Position numbers and translations under genes: made by a program
Source of the DNA: Nonlabens xylanidelens
GTDB lineage: Bacteria > Bacteroidota > Bacteroidia > Flavobacteriales > Flavobacteriaceae
NCBI RefSeq assembly: GCF_002934445.1
Contig: NZ_PTJE01000001.1
Location: 372,001-436,000, forward strand
DNA: 64,000 nucleotides
Reading direction: 5' to 3'
Notes under the pieces: generated by a model
Database searches by the model: none
What the model was told of the DNA's origin: nothing
Seen by the model: the letters and a program-made list of their open reading frames with translations, nothing else
In this document: piece by piece, positions 51,002 through 59,907 of the stretch
Layout of the letters: the number at the start of each line of letters is the position of its first letter
Numbering within the stretch: the stretch's first letter is position 1

Positions 51002-54000
51002 ATGAAATATTTCATTGCCTTATTAGTACTTACAATCGGTTCATTTACTGCTGCTCAATTAGGAACAGATGCTCCATGGATGCAAGATTTAATGTTGCGT
51101 AAAAATGGATCACAACCTACATATCAAGAAATAAAAGCTGCAGGAGACGCTTATTGGTCCGTACATGATAAAGATGCAAAAGGTAGTGGTTATAAACCCT
51201 TCATGCGTTGGGTAAATAAATCTGAAGCTTTTGTAAAAGCAGATGGGACACTACAATCACCCATAGATTTACAGAACGAGATAAACAAGAATATACTTAA
51301 AAATAGTCTGGTAGATAATTCAAATTGGGTTCCTGCTGGTCCATTTACATATACAGAAGCTGGCTCGTGGTCACCTGGTCAGGGTCGAGTAAATACCGTT
51401 GCTGTAGATCCTAATAATCCAGACGTTTATTATCTCGGTTCACCTGGTGGTGGTGCCTGGAAATCTATAGATGCTGGGGCTACTTGGAATCCTATTACAG
51501 ACTTTTTAACTGAAATAGGCGCTAGCGCAATTGCCATAGATCCTAACAATTCTAATATAGTTTATGTAGGAACCGGAGATGACGACGGCGGCGATACAGA
51601 AAGTATAGGACTTCTTAAATCTACAGATGCAGGTGCTACTTTTAATCCAACGGATTTAGTATTTACTAGAGGTGGTAATATAAGTGAGGTTTATATAGAC
51701 CCTACTAACAGTAATACTATTTACGTCTCTTCTAGTAATGGATTTTATAAATCTACAGATGCTGGAGCAAATTTTACTAGAACGTTAAATGAAAATGTAA
51801 AGGATATTAAACTTAAACCTGGTAGTCCAGATACCATTTACCTTTCTACAACAAGTTCATTTCATAAATCTATCAACGGTGGTGATACCTGGACACAAAT
51901 AACCTCTGGACTTCCATTTAATCAAGGTAGATCTGTTATAGGTGTAACACAGGCAAATCCTAATTATGTATACCTACTTATAATTGATAATAATGCAGAC
52001 CTAGTAGGTGTCTACAGATCTGGAAATAGCGGTAGCTCATTTACTAAAAGAGATACAAGCAATATAGATATTCTAGAAAACAATCAGGGATGGTTCGATC
52101 TAGCATTAGAAGTTTCTCCCACTAATGCAGAAACTATTTACACGGGATGTCTTAACGTATGGAAATCTACCTCAGGAGGTTCTTCTTTTTTTAAAGTAAA
52201 TAGCTGGAATAATAGCGCTCAAGCAAGTTATACGCATGCAGACATACACCAAATAAGACAGTTTAACAATGAGCTATTTGTACTATCTGATGGAGGAATT
52301 TATAGAAGCACAAATGATGGTGGTAGCTTTAGTGATTTAACTTCTGGTGCTCAAATAGGACAGTTTTATAGAGTCGCAGTAGGCAACCAGTCTAGTGCTG
52401 ACATCGCTGGTGGATTACAAGATAATGGTGGTTTTACTAGAAGTGCAAATGCGTGGACTAACTACTATGGGGCAGATGGTATGGAGGCAGGTATAGATCC
52501 TAATAATCCTCAAATACGATATGGGTTCACACAACGTGGTGGTGGTTTATACATATCTACTAACGGTGGTGCGAGTTTAACAAATAGTGTAAACGGCCCA
52601 GAACAAGGCAACTGGATTACTCCTTTAAAAACAGATAGTAGAGGAACTATTTATGCTGGCTATACTAGTTTATATAAAGTATCAGGCGGAGCTTTTACTG
52701 CAGTTTCTCCATCATTCGGCAGCAATATTGATGTATTAGAGATAGATCCTAATAATGATAATAACATTTTTGTAGGTATAGATCAAAATCTATATTTGAG
52801 TACCACTGCAGGTGCTACTTTTACCTTAGTCTCTAGTTTTAACAATAATATTACTGCTATTGAGGTAAATGCAAACGACAGTTCTATTGTTTATGCAGCC
52901 ACTAGTTTTTCTAACGGTGGTGTTTTTAAAAGTAATAATCAAGGTCGTACTTTCCTAGATATTACTGGTAATCTACCCAACCTAGGTAAAAATACTCTTG
53001 CACATCAAGGCTCTAGTATAGACGAGCCTTTATATGTAGGGACCACAGTAGGTGTTTATAAATATGATGAGTCATTAAGCACATGGGAGATTTATTCAAA
53101 TAACTTACCTAATGTAAACATAAGAGATCTAGAGATCAATACAAACGATAACACGCTTACCGCAGCAACCTATGGTAGAGGTATCTGGCAGTCTTCAGTA
53201 CAGCAGGCTGCACCTAATTCTGACATACAATTAGTAGAAATACAAAATAATGGAGGTGATATTTCTTGTGGTATAGATGACCTTATGGTGGTTGTAAAAA
53301 ACACAGGTCTCAATGATATTAGCTCCGTAGATATAAGCTATATCATAGATCGCGGAACTACTGTTTCACAACAAATGACGGTCTCTATTGCTCCTCAAGG
53401 ACAGACTTCTATAGCCTTATCCGGTATTAACCTAAGTCCAGGCACGCATGCTATTAATATTACTGTAAATACCCCTAACGACTATTTCATCAATAACAAT
53501 AATCAATCTATTGATATTCTAAGTAACTCTAGTGGTGTAATAAACGACCTACATCAGTTTGAAAACAGAGAGTTTCTGGTTTCTAATTCTGGCAGCGCTT
53601 CTTCTTTATGGGAACGTGGTACCGCGAGTGGAGCGCTATTAAGCAGCGCGACAGCAGGTACTTCAAATGTTTATGGAACCAACCTTTCTGGGCAATACGG
53701 TAATAATTCTACTAGCTATTTATATTCTGGATGTTATGATCTAACTGATATTCAAAACCCTGTGTTATCCTTTGACATGGCTTATGATCTAGAAAATAAT
53801 TGGGATTTACTTTACATGGAATACTCTACAGATAGTGGTAACAACTGGAATACCCTAGGTACTGCCAGTAGTCCTAACTGGTATAACTCGAGTAGATTTC
53901 CTGATGGAAATGACTGCTTTAACTGTGTAGGTGCACAATGGACAGGCACCTCAGCAACATTAAATAATTATGATATATCACTTAACTTCTTACGCCGTTT

Positions 54001-54352
54001 TCCTCAAGTAGTATTTAGATATGTACTTAGAACAGATCAGTCTGTAACTGGAGAAGGTGCGGTAATTGATAATTTTGTAATCAATGGTATTTTAAGTAAC
54101 GACGCTACATCTATAGAAGACATGTTCACCATATATCCTAATCCGTCTTCAGGCATGTTTAACATCAACTGGAATGCTACACAAGATTTTGATTATGATG
54201 TGTACGATGTAAGCGGTAAAAAAATAACCTCGCGAAAAAACAATACTGGCACATCACATAATGTAGATTTATCAGGTGTGGCCATAGGTATGTACTTTAT
54301 CAAAATCACCACCACATCAGGCTCAGTAACTAAAAAACTAATAGTAAAGTAA
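51002..54352 (+). CDS. T9SS-secreted sortilin/BNR beta-propeller protein
   Basis: 1116 aa. Signal peptide MKYFIALLVLTIGSFTAAQ, then repeated VPS10/BNR blades (VYYLGSPGGGAWKSIDAGATW; VYVGTGDDDGGDTESIGLLK; IYVSSSNGFYKSTDAGANF; IYLSTTSSFHKSINGGDTW and more, about residues 110-730), a CARDB-like domain (about 740-840), a jelly-roll-like domain (about 860-1035) and a C-terminal type A sorting domain (TIYPNPSSGMFNINW ... GMYFIKITTTSGSVTKKLIVK). Exported by T9SS and probably surface-attached; sortilin-type propellers often bind proteins or glycans. Confidence 0.93.
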   Translation: MKYFIALLVLTIGSFTAAQLGTDAPWMQDLMLRKNGSQPTYQEIKAAGDAYWSVHDKDAKGSGYKPFMRWVNKSEAFVKADGTLQSPIDLQNEINKNILKNSLVDNSNWVPAGPFTYTEAGSWSPGQGRVNTVAVDPNNPDVYYLGSPGGGAWKSIDAGATWNPITDFLTEIGASAIAIDPNNSNIVYVGTGDDDGGDTESIGLLKSTDAGATFNPTDLVFTRGGNISEVYIDPTNSNTIYVSSSNGFYKSTDAGANFTRTLNENVKDIKLKPGSPDTIYLSTTSSFHKSINGGDTWTQITSGLPFNQGRSVIGVTQANPNYVYLLIIDNNADLVGVYRSGNSGSSFTKRDTSNIDILENNQGWFDLALEVSPTNAETIYTGCLNVWKSTSGGSSFFKVNSWNNSAQASYTHADIHQIRQFNNELFVLSDGGIYRSTNDGGSFSDLTSGAQIGQFYRVAVGNQSSADIAGGLQDNGGFTRSANAWTNYYGADGMEAGIDPNNPQIRYGFTQRGGGLYISTNGGASLTNSVNGPEQGNWITPLKTDSRGTIYAGYTSLYKVSGGAFTAVSPSFGSNIDVLEIDPNNDNNIFVGIDQNLYLSTTAGATFTLVSSFNNNITAIEVNANDSSIVYAATSFSNGGVFKSNNQGRTFLDITGNLPNLGKNTLAHQGSSIDEPLYVGTTVGVYKYDESLSTWEIYSNNLPNVNIRDLEINTNDNTLTAATYGRGIWQSSVQQAAPNSDIQLVEIQNNGGDISCGIDDLMVVVKNTGLNDISSVDISYIIDRGTTVSQQMTVSIAPQGQTSIALSGINLSPGTHAINITVNTPNDYFINNNNQSIDILSNSSGVINDLHQFENREFLVSNSGSASSLWERGTASGALLSSATAGTSNVYGTNLSGQYGNNSTSYLYSGCYDLTDIQNPVLSFDMAYDLENNWDLLYMEYSTDSGNNWNTLGTASSPNWYNSSRFPDGNDCFNCVGAQWTGTSATLNNYDISLNFLRRFPQVVFRYVLRTDQSVTGEGAVIDNFVINGILSNDATSIEDMFTIYPNPSSGMFNINWNATQDFDYDVYDVSGKKITSRKNNTGTSHNVDLSGVAIGMYFIKITTTSGSVTKKLIVK

Positions 54353-54373
54353 GGAATAAAAATACTTTCATTT

Positions 54374-54408
54374 AAAAAGACTTTTCTTTTTAAGAAGAGT
54401 CTTTTTTT
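54374..54408 (+). terminator. Intrinsic terminator after the T9SS gene
   Basis: Stem AAAAAGACTTTTCT with AGAAGAGTCTTTTT and a T-run, 22 bp after the stop. Confidence 0.8.
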
Positions 54409-54413
54409 GTTTC

Positions 54414-54429
54414 CGCTTTCGCGAAAGCG
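54414..54429. repeat. Dispersed palindrome, copy 14
   Basis: Exact 16-bp palindrome directly after the terminator T-run. Confidence 0.95.
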
Positions 54430-54548
54430 AGAACAACAACCACCTTAATTCATTACCAAATACTTAACAATTAGAAGAAATAATTTTGATATTTTGCTTC
54501 ATTAATTCTATTTACATAGAATTAGAATAATCTTCTTAAATATAAAAC

Positions 54549-56456
54549 ATGAAAAATTACATTCTTATTGTTGTGGCTGTTTTTAGTTTCGCTTTCGCCA
54601 AAGCGCAATCTAAATCCAACTACGTAAAAGAAAATTACACAAAAACGGTAGAATATATCTCTATGAGAGATGGTGTTAAATTATATACCGTAATCTATGC
54701 ACCTAAGGATACCTCAAAGGAATATCCTATCATGATGCAACGTACACCATACAGTGTAAGGCCTTATGGAGAAGGTGAGTATAAAAGATCACTAGGACCC
54801 AACAAATTCATGATGCAAGAAGGTTACATCTTTGTATATCAAGATGTGCGCGGTAGATGGATGAGTGAAGGAGATTATGATAACATGAGACCTCACATAC
54901 CTGGTAACGACGTAAATAATAAAGAAGATATAGACGAGAGTAGTGATACTTATGATACTATAGAATGGTTAGTAAATAATCTCCCTAACAACAATAAAAA
55001 AGTAGGTCAATGGGGAATTTCTTATCCAGGACACTACACCGCAGCTGCATTACCAGAAGCGCACCCATCACTAACAGCATCTTCACCACAAGCACCCATT
55101 GCAGATTTTTTCTTTGATGACTTTCATCACATGGGAGCGACATTACAAAGTTATTTAATGGCATACCCTTTATTCGGCTATCAGTCAGAGCCTACCTCAG
55201 AAAGCTGGTACAATGATAAATGGGATAAACTGCGTGCAGCAGGAAACATGAAGGATGGTTATGATTTCAACATGAAAATAGGACCGCTTAAAAATGTAAC
55301 TAAAAATATTTTTCCAGATAACTTCTTCTGGAAGCAAGTTGCAGAGCACCCTAATTATGACGAATTCTGGCAAAAACGTGCTATAATCAATCATTTTGAT
55401 GACGTAAACCATGCCGTAATGACCGTAGGTGGCTGGTTTGATGCAGAAGATCTTTATGGACCACTTAATATCTATAAAAGTGTAGAAAGCAAAAACCCTA
55501 ACAATAAGAATAACATGATTGTTATGGGACCATGGAGTCATGGAAACTGGGCAAGAGAGCGTGGTAAGCAAATGGTAAATCACATTCACTTCGGTGATAG
55601 CATTTCTACTTTTTACCAGAAAAACATTGAAACACCTTTCTTTGAGCATCATTTAAAAGGAAAGAAAAACCCACAATTACCAGAGGCATACATGTTTGAT
55701 ACTGGCGCAAAAAAATGGGAACAATTTACACACTGGCCACCACAACAAGAACAAGTTTCTTTTGGATTTGGAAATAATGGTGAGTTATTGATCAACAAGG
55801 CTGGCGATAAAAAACAGGAATTCACTTATACGAGTGATCCTATGAAACCAGTACCTTTTAGAAGCGAGATAACACCAGTAACATTTACACCTAGAGCTTA
55901 CATGACAGACGACCAGCGTCATGCATCTAGAAGACAAGACGTACTTACTTTTCAGACAGAAGTGTTAGAAAATGACATGCTTCTTGCAGGAGAGATAGAG
56001 GCAAATCTAGAGGTGATCTTAAATAACATTACAGACGCAGACTTTATAGTAAAAATAATAGACGTATATCCAGATGACGAGGCTAACGGTGCGTATACTC
56101 CTAAAGATATATCTCTAGCAGGTTACCAGCAACTGGTGCGTGCAGAAACCTTCAGAGGTAGATTTAGAAATGACTTTTCTAAACCAGAACCTTTTAAAGA
56201 AGGAAAGAAAACTAAAGTGAATTTCCCTTTACAAGACATCTTACATACCTTTAAAAAAGGACATAGAGTAATGATACAAATTCACAGCACCTGGTTTCCT
56301 TACATAGATCGCAACCCACAGAAGTATGTGGACAACATCTTTGAAGCAACAGAAAGTGATTTTACAGTAGGTCAAGTAACCATACTAGGAAGCAGTAAAG
56401 TAACCGTAGGAGAAAATGACGGTATTGAAAAAATGTTACCTAAAATGAAGAAGTAA
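54549..56456 (+). CDS. Exported CocE/NonD (S15) family hydrolase
   Basis: 635 aa. Signal peptide MKNYILIVVAVFSFAFAKAQ. The alpha/beta hydrolase has QWGISYPGHYTAAALP (nucleophile Ser158), EDLYGPLNIYKS and GPWSHGNWAR (catalytic His), then the C-terminal jelly-roll typical of X-Pro dipeptidyl peptidases and cocaine esterase. Hydrolyses peptides or acyl esters/amides outside the inner membrane. The AFAKA of its signal peptide is encoded by a one-mismatch copy of the palindrome (54591-54604). Followed by a terminator. Confidence 0.93.
   Translation: MKNYILIVVAVFSFAFAKAQSKSNYVKENYTKTVEYISMRDGVKLYTVIYAPKDTSKEYPIMMQRTPYSVRPYGEGEYKRSLGPNKFMMQEGYIFVYQDVRGRWMSEGDYDNMRPHIPGNDVNNKEDIDESSDTYDTIEWLVNNLPNNNKKVGQWGISYPGHYTAAALPEAHPSLTASSPQAPIADFFFDDFHHMGATLQSYLMAYPLFGYQSEPTSESWYNDKWDKLRAAGNMKDGYDFNMKIGPLKNVTKNIFPDNFFWKQVAEHPNYDEFWQKRAIINHFDDVNHAVMTVGGWFDAEDLYGPLNIYKSVESKNPNNKNNMIVMGPWSHGNWARERGKQMVNHIHFGDSISTFYQKNIETPFFEHHLKGKKNPQLPEAYMFDTGAKKWEQFTHWPPQQEQVSFGFGNNGELLINKAGDKKQEFTYTSDPMKPVPFRSEITPVTFTPRAYMTDDQRHASRRQDVLTFQTEVLENDMLLAGEIEANLEVILNNITDADFIVKIIDVYPDDEANGAYTPKDISLAGYQQLVRAETFRGRFRNDFSKPEPFKEGKKTKVNFPLQDILHTFKKGHRVMIQIHSTWFPYIDRNPQKYVDNIFEATESDFTVGQVTILGSSKVTVGENDGIEKMLPKMKK
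54591..54604. repeat. Near-copy of the dispersed palindrome in a signal peptide
   Basis: GCTTTCGCCAAAGC, one base from the consensus, encodes Ala-Phe-Ala-Lys-Ala in the signal peptide. Confidence 0.7.
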
Positions 56457-56475
56457 GATTTAATAAAACATCAAC

Positions 56476-56517
56476 AAAAAGCTCCTTAAATCGATTAAAT
56501 TTAAGGAGCTTTTTTTA
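56476..56517 (+). terminator. Intrinsic terminator after the CocE-like gene
   Basis: Stem AAAAAGCTCCTTAAAT paired with ATTTAAGGAGCTTTTT around a short loop, ending in a T-run. It is AT-rich but long and perfect. Confidence 0.85.
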
Positions 56518-56631
56518 TACTTGACATTTAGTAAAACACATCAATAGATGTATTTTGTCGAATAATTAACGCTTTTCAGCTGTGATAAGAGAATAATTTA
56601 CATATTCGCAATCCTCTTAAAAAACAGTATT

Positions 56632-56739
56632 ATGGAAGCAAATTACTTAGAAGAAAAAAAGCATAATACCATAGTTGCAACTTATAAATTAATCACTGGA
56701 TTAATAAAACTAATTGCTAAGACTTTCTTTTCTTTTTAA
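56632..56739 (+). CDS. Possible 35-aa small protein
   Basis: A 35-codon ORF, MEANYLEEKKHNTIVATYKL followed by ITGLIKLIAKTFFSF, with an acidic N-terminus and a hydrophobic/basic C-terminal half that could be a short membrane-binding helix. It lies alone in a 300-bp gap, with an AT-rich leader. No family recognised. It may be a chance ORF; the codon use and clean start give only weak support. Confidence 0.35.
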   Translation: MEANYLEEKKHNTIVATYKLITGLIKLIAKTFFSF

Positions 56740-56758
56740 AAGCTTCTTTATCCAGTAG

Positions 56759-57211
56759 TTAAACCTGATCTGCGGCATGCCACTCGGCATAGCTGGTTTC
56801 TGTTTCTCTTAATCGTAATGTGTGCAAGGCGATATTACTAGGTAAACGTCTTTTGATCTTATCTGCAAAGTCTATAATCATCATCTCGCTAGTCGGTTGA
56901 TAATCTACTAGAATTACATCGTGACCACGGTCAGAAAGTTCTTTGGCTAGTTCCACATGCGGTGTGTTTTTATTAAACACTGTCGCGTGATCAAATGGAT
57001 CTACAATCTCTTCTTTGATAATCTTCTTTAGATCACCAAAATCGATCACCATTCCATGCTTCACATGACCTAACTCATCTATAGGTGTCCCGATTACCGT
57101 AACGGCTAGTTTATAACTATGGCCGTGTACATTGCGACACTTACCGTCATACCCATAAAGTGCATGACCAGTTTCAAATGTAAATTCTTTTGTTATACGT
57201 ACTTTTCTCAT
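56759..57211 (-). CDS. queD: 6-carboxytetrahydropterin synthase QueD-like
   Basis: 150 aa. Has the zinc-binding His residues in FETGHALYGYDGKCRNVHGHSYKLAV (including Cys in GKCRNVHGHSY), VIDFGDLKKIIKE and FDHATVFN, and a C-terminal Glu region. Produces 6-carboxy-tetrahydropterin for queuosine. Its ATG overlaps the stop of the tiny membrane gene upstream. Confidence 0.92.
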   Translation of the reverse strand: MRKVRITKEFTFETGHALYGYDGKCRNVHGHSYKLAVTVIGTPIDELGHVKHGMVIDFGDLKKIIKEEIVDPFDHATVFNKNTPHVELAKELSDRGHDVILVDYQPTSEMMIIDFADKIKRRLPSNIALHTLRLRETETSYAEWHAADQV

Positions 57212-57342
57212 CCTTTGCGTTTGTATCTATTGTAAATCACTACAATAATGAGAAGTACACCCAATACTAGGAAAAGTCCTGAGCCGCCTAAAAATCCTAT
57301 GATATCTAAGAACGTATTGTCCTCTATAAGTAACGCTTGCAT
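57208..57342 (-). CDS. Tiny single-helix membrane protein before queD
   Basis: 44 aa: MQALLIEDNTFLDIIGFLGG followed by SGLFLVLGVLLIIVVIYNRYKRKG, one transmembrane helix with a basic cytosolic end. Its TGA overlaps the queD ATG (ATGA), a strong sign of real translation. No family recognised; too short for most gene callers. Confidence 0.6.
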   Translation of the reverse strand: MQALLIEDNTFLDIIGFLGGSGLFLVLGVLLIIVVIYNRYKRKG

Positions 57343-57396
57343 ATGCTATAATTAAGGCGCAAAGATAATGAGATTATGTGAGGATTGTGTGGTGTA

Positions 57397-57412
57397 CGCT
57401 TTCGCGAAAGCG
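57397..57412. repeat. Dispersed palindrome, copy 15
   Basis: Exact 16-bp palindrome between the tiny membrane gene and the MATE gene end. Confidence 0.95.
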
Positions 57413-57447
57413 GAATTAACACCAACTATATTTCCTTTAAAAAGAAT

Positions 57448-58782
57448 CTATTCTATTACCATGGCAGCCACCTTACTTTTAAATTTAAAGTACAAAACGG
57501 CCGCACGTCCTATCATCCAAGCAAAGAAAGCAAACCAGACGGCATGAAGGTTATCATTAAAATAGTCTAGAATAAATAAAACAGGTAAAAACACTAATGC
57601 TGTAAGAAGCCACAATAGATTGCGCAGGTAAGAAGCCTCTCCCCAACCTTTAAAAATGCCATCATAAACAAAAGCGACTGCATTTATAGGTTGCATGAGT
57701 AGCACGATCCAGAAGGAGTTTGCAATAATCTCTAGCACCTCAGGATCGTCTGTAAAACGTGTTCCCAGATAAGGATATAATATGGTGCAAATAACAGCTA
57801 GAATAGCCGCCATAACAACACCATAAAGAGAAGTTTTATTTGCTAGATATTTGAGAGAATCGGCATCTTTAGACCCAAATAACTTACCACCTATTGCGTT
57901 ACCAGCATTTGCAAACCCATCTACTAGAAATGAGAAGAACAACCATACATTCATAAGAACAGCGTGTGCTGCCGCCTCTTCTACCCCATAACTATTTGCA
58001 AATTGATAAGAAAAGTAAATCGCTACATTAATGGCTACGGTACGCAAAAAGAAATTTGCAGTAAGACCTATATGTTTCTTCAGTTTTTCATGAGGTTGCC
58101 ATAGCGTTAACTTCATGCTGAAAATGGTCTTTTTATACAAAAAGAAGATAGCTATCAATAACATGACTAACTGTGCGGCGAGACTAGCATATGCAGCACC
58201 CATAATACCATAAGCTGGGACAAAACCCTTAATACCGTAAACAAGTATAAAGTTTAAACCTATGTTTACTACTGCGCCAGACAGACTTGCTATCATGGCC
58301 CAAGAGGTGTTTTGAAGCCCTCTAAATATTCCGAAAATAGCAAAAGCACACAACGTCATGGGAAAACCTATTGCTCTTATTTGGTAATAACTAGACGCTA
58401 TAGAAAGCACCTCGTCCTGAGCTTTATAAAGTGTGAATATATAACTAGCCATAGGTGCGGTGACTAGATAGATACAAGTACCTAGAACAATATTTAACCA
58501 CACCACTTGTGGTATCAAATCATTGATTTTTTCTAGCTGATTTGCTCCTAGCGTATTAGAAACTATAGAAGAGATAGAGGTTTTAGTTTGTGCCAGTGTC
58601 CAGATTATGGCACTTAAAAATGTACCTACCAGTCCTATGGCAGCAAGTGCATTTGTAGTATCGCCATCCATCTTACCGATAATTGCAAGATCGGTGATGC
58701 TTATAAGAGGCTCTGCTATACCTGCAATTATAGCTGGTATTGCTAGTTTAAGTATTTGAGAAGTATTGATTTGAATAGCCAT
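57448..58782 (-). CDS. MATE family efflux transporter
   Basis: 444 aa with about 12 membrane helices and two pseudo-symmetric halves; N-terminal half ILKLAIPAIIAGIAEPLISITDLAIIGKM, middle VNIGLNFILVYGIKGFVPAYGIMGAAYAS. Cation-coupled exporter of organic cations or drugs, closest in look to the DinF group. Substrate unknown. Ends near the palindrome copy. Confidence 0.93.
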   Translation of the reverse strand: MAIQINTSQILKLAIPAIIAGIAEPLISITDLAIIGKMDGDTTNALAAIGLVGTFLSAIIWTLAQTKTSISSIVSNTLGANQLEKINDLIPQVVWLNIVLGTCIYLVTAPMASYIFTLYKAQDEVLSIASSYYQIRAIGFPMTLCAFAIFGIFRGLQNTSWAMIASLSGAVVNIGLNFILVYGIKGFVPAYGIMGAAYASLAAQLVMLLIAIFFLYKKTIFSMKLTLWQPHEKLKKHIGLTANFFLRTVAINVAIYFSYQFANSYGVEEAAAHAVLMNVWLFFSFLVDGFANAGNAIGGKLFGSKDADSLKYLANKTSLYGVVMAAILAVICTILYPYLGTRFTDDPEVLEIIANSFWIVLLMQPINAVAFVYDGIFKGWGEASYLRNLLWLLTALVFLPVLFILDYFNDNLHAVWFAFFAWMIGRAAVLYFKFKSKVAAMVIE

Positions 58783-58947
58783 CGAGATTGCAAAGATAAT
58801 CTCTTAAATATGACTAGATGGCTTTTTAAATTTATCCGGTTTCTGCCCTAAGTTGTTCATACTCTTATGAAACTTAAAAAATGGAAACAAATAAAAACAG
58901 CAACTGAATGAACCAGCTACTGTTTTTATAAGTATTGAATTTTATTT

Positions 58948-59196
58948 TTATGCTTGCGCATTTTGTGGAGCCCAGTGAGAACATAACATTCCTGGAGCTG
59001 CTTTCTGTGGGTTTGCACAAGTAGGTCCTTCATACCTAGCACATGATGTACAATTAGGATCGTTTTTTAATGCTGCTTTCATTTCAAAACTATCGCAGGT
59101 GTAACTCGTACTTACCTTAACACCGTGAATTTTACAATTTTCATTCTCCATTAAATTCTCACAATTCACACAACTGTTTCCTATTCTTATAGACAT
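58948..59196 (-). CDS. Cysteine-rich protein downstream of fur
   Basis: 82 aa from MSIRIGNSCVNCENL (the in-frame start at 59220 is less likely). Eight cysteines in the order CxxC, C, C, CxxC, C, C (NSCVNCENL; ENCKIHG; YTCDSFEM; NCTSCARYEG; TCANPQ; LCSHWAP) suggest a small zinc- or Fe-S-binding protein. No signal peptide. It follows fur on the same strand (gap 125 bp). The function is unknown. Confidence 0.7.
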   Translation of the reverse strand: MSIRIGNSCVNCENLMENENCKIHGVKVSTSYTCDSFEMKAALKNDPNCTSCARYEGPTCANPQKAAPGMLCSHWAPQNAQA

Positions 59197-59321
59197 AATA
59201 TTCGATTTTAAGTTAACCAAATATAATCTCAGGCAGGATTAGAAACAATATAAATACTTGATATAAAAGAGTTTATATTTAGACCACTTAAAAATAAAAT
59301 GAACTATTTACTTCTAAGATA

Positions 59322-59774
59322 CTATTCATTATCAGATTTCTCATTTTTTGTAGCATAGAAATATAAAGAGTGAGTATCTATGGAAACATCAAAAACCTCT
59401 TCTATAGTTTTTTTAATTTCTTGAACCATAGGGTCAGAAAATTCTAATACCTCGCCAGTATCTGTCATGATAATATGATCGTGTTTACCGTCAAAAAAAG
59501 ATTTCTCATAATAGGCCACATTATCACCGAATTGATGCCTGCGTACTAAACGAGATTCTATTAAGATATCTAGGGTATTATAAAGTGTTGCTCTACTTAC
59601 TCTATAATTCTCCTCTATCATTTTTGAGAAAAGTGTATCCACATTTAAGTGCTCTTCAGATTTATATATCTGTTCGAGAATAGCATATCGTTCTGGTGTT
59701 TTGCGATGACCGTTTTCTTCTAGAAAGACGGTAAATCTATCTTTAATAATATTAAAACTACTAATACAAGCCAT
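59322..59774 (-). CDS. fur: Fur family transcriptional regulator
   Basis: 150 aa. Winged helix (FTVFLEENGHRKTPERYAILEQIYKSEEHLNVDTLF; RVSRATLYNTLDIL) and a dimerisation domain with FDGKHDHIIMTDTGEVLEFSD. The usual second-site HDHxxCxxC cysteine pair is absent (Thr/Gly here) and only one Cys exists (Cys3), so no structural Cys4 zinc site is possible. Probably an iron-responsive repressor of the feo operon and the heme/iron module next door; PerR-like function cannot be excluded. Confidence 0.9.
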   Translation of the reverse strand: MACISSFNIIKDRFTVFLEENGHRKTPERYAILEQIYKSEEHLNVDTLFSKMIEENYRVSRATLYNTLDILIESRLVRRHQFGDNVAYYEKSFFDGKHDHIIMTDTGEVLEFSDPMVQEIKKTIEEVFDVSIDTHSLYFYATKNEKSDNE

Positions 59775-59907
59775 GTTGATTTATTGAGAAGGGTGAGAAT
59801 TTAGGAAGCTAATAGGTATTAAAACAATAGGAATGATCAGATTTTAATTAAAAGACTCCTCAAACATTACATAGAAGAGCCTTTTAAAGAACTAATCAAA
59901 CTAAAAT

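Noticed and set aside
51220-51250. AFVKAD segment in the T9SS protein as a decayed palindrome copy
   Set aside because: GCTTTTGTAAAAGC is symmetric-looking but differs at three positions; it cannot be told from chance. The similar AFAKAE in the flavin reductase (41331-41346) is noted only as a possible decayed copy.
953-57412. Intergenic palindromes as intrinsic terminators
   Set aside because: They are self-complementary with no loop and mostly no T-run, and equally frequent inside genes. True terminators with T-runs exist separately (for example 30437, 41853, 54374, 56476).
56640-57450. preQ1 riboswitch near queD
   Set aside because: No recognisable aptamer sequence was seen upstream of the tiny membrane gene or queD.
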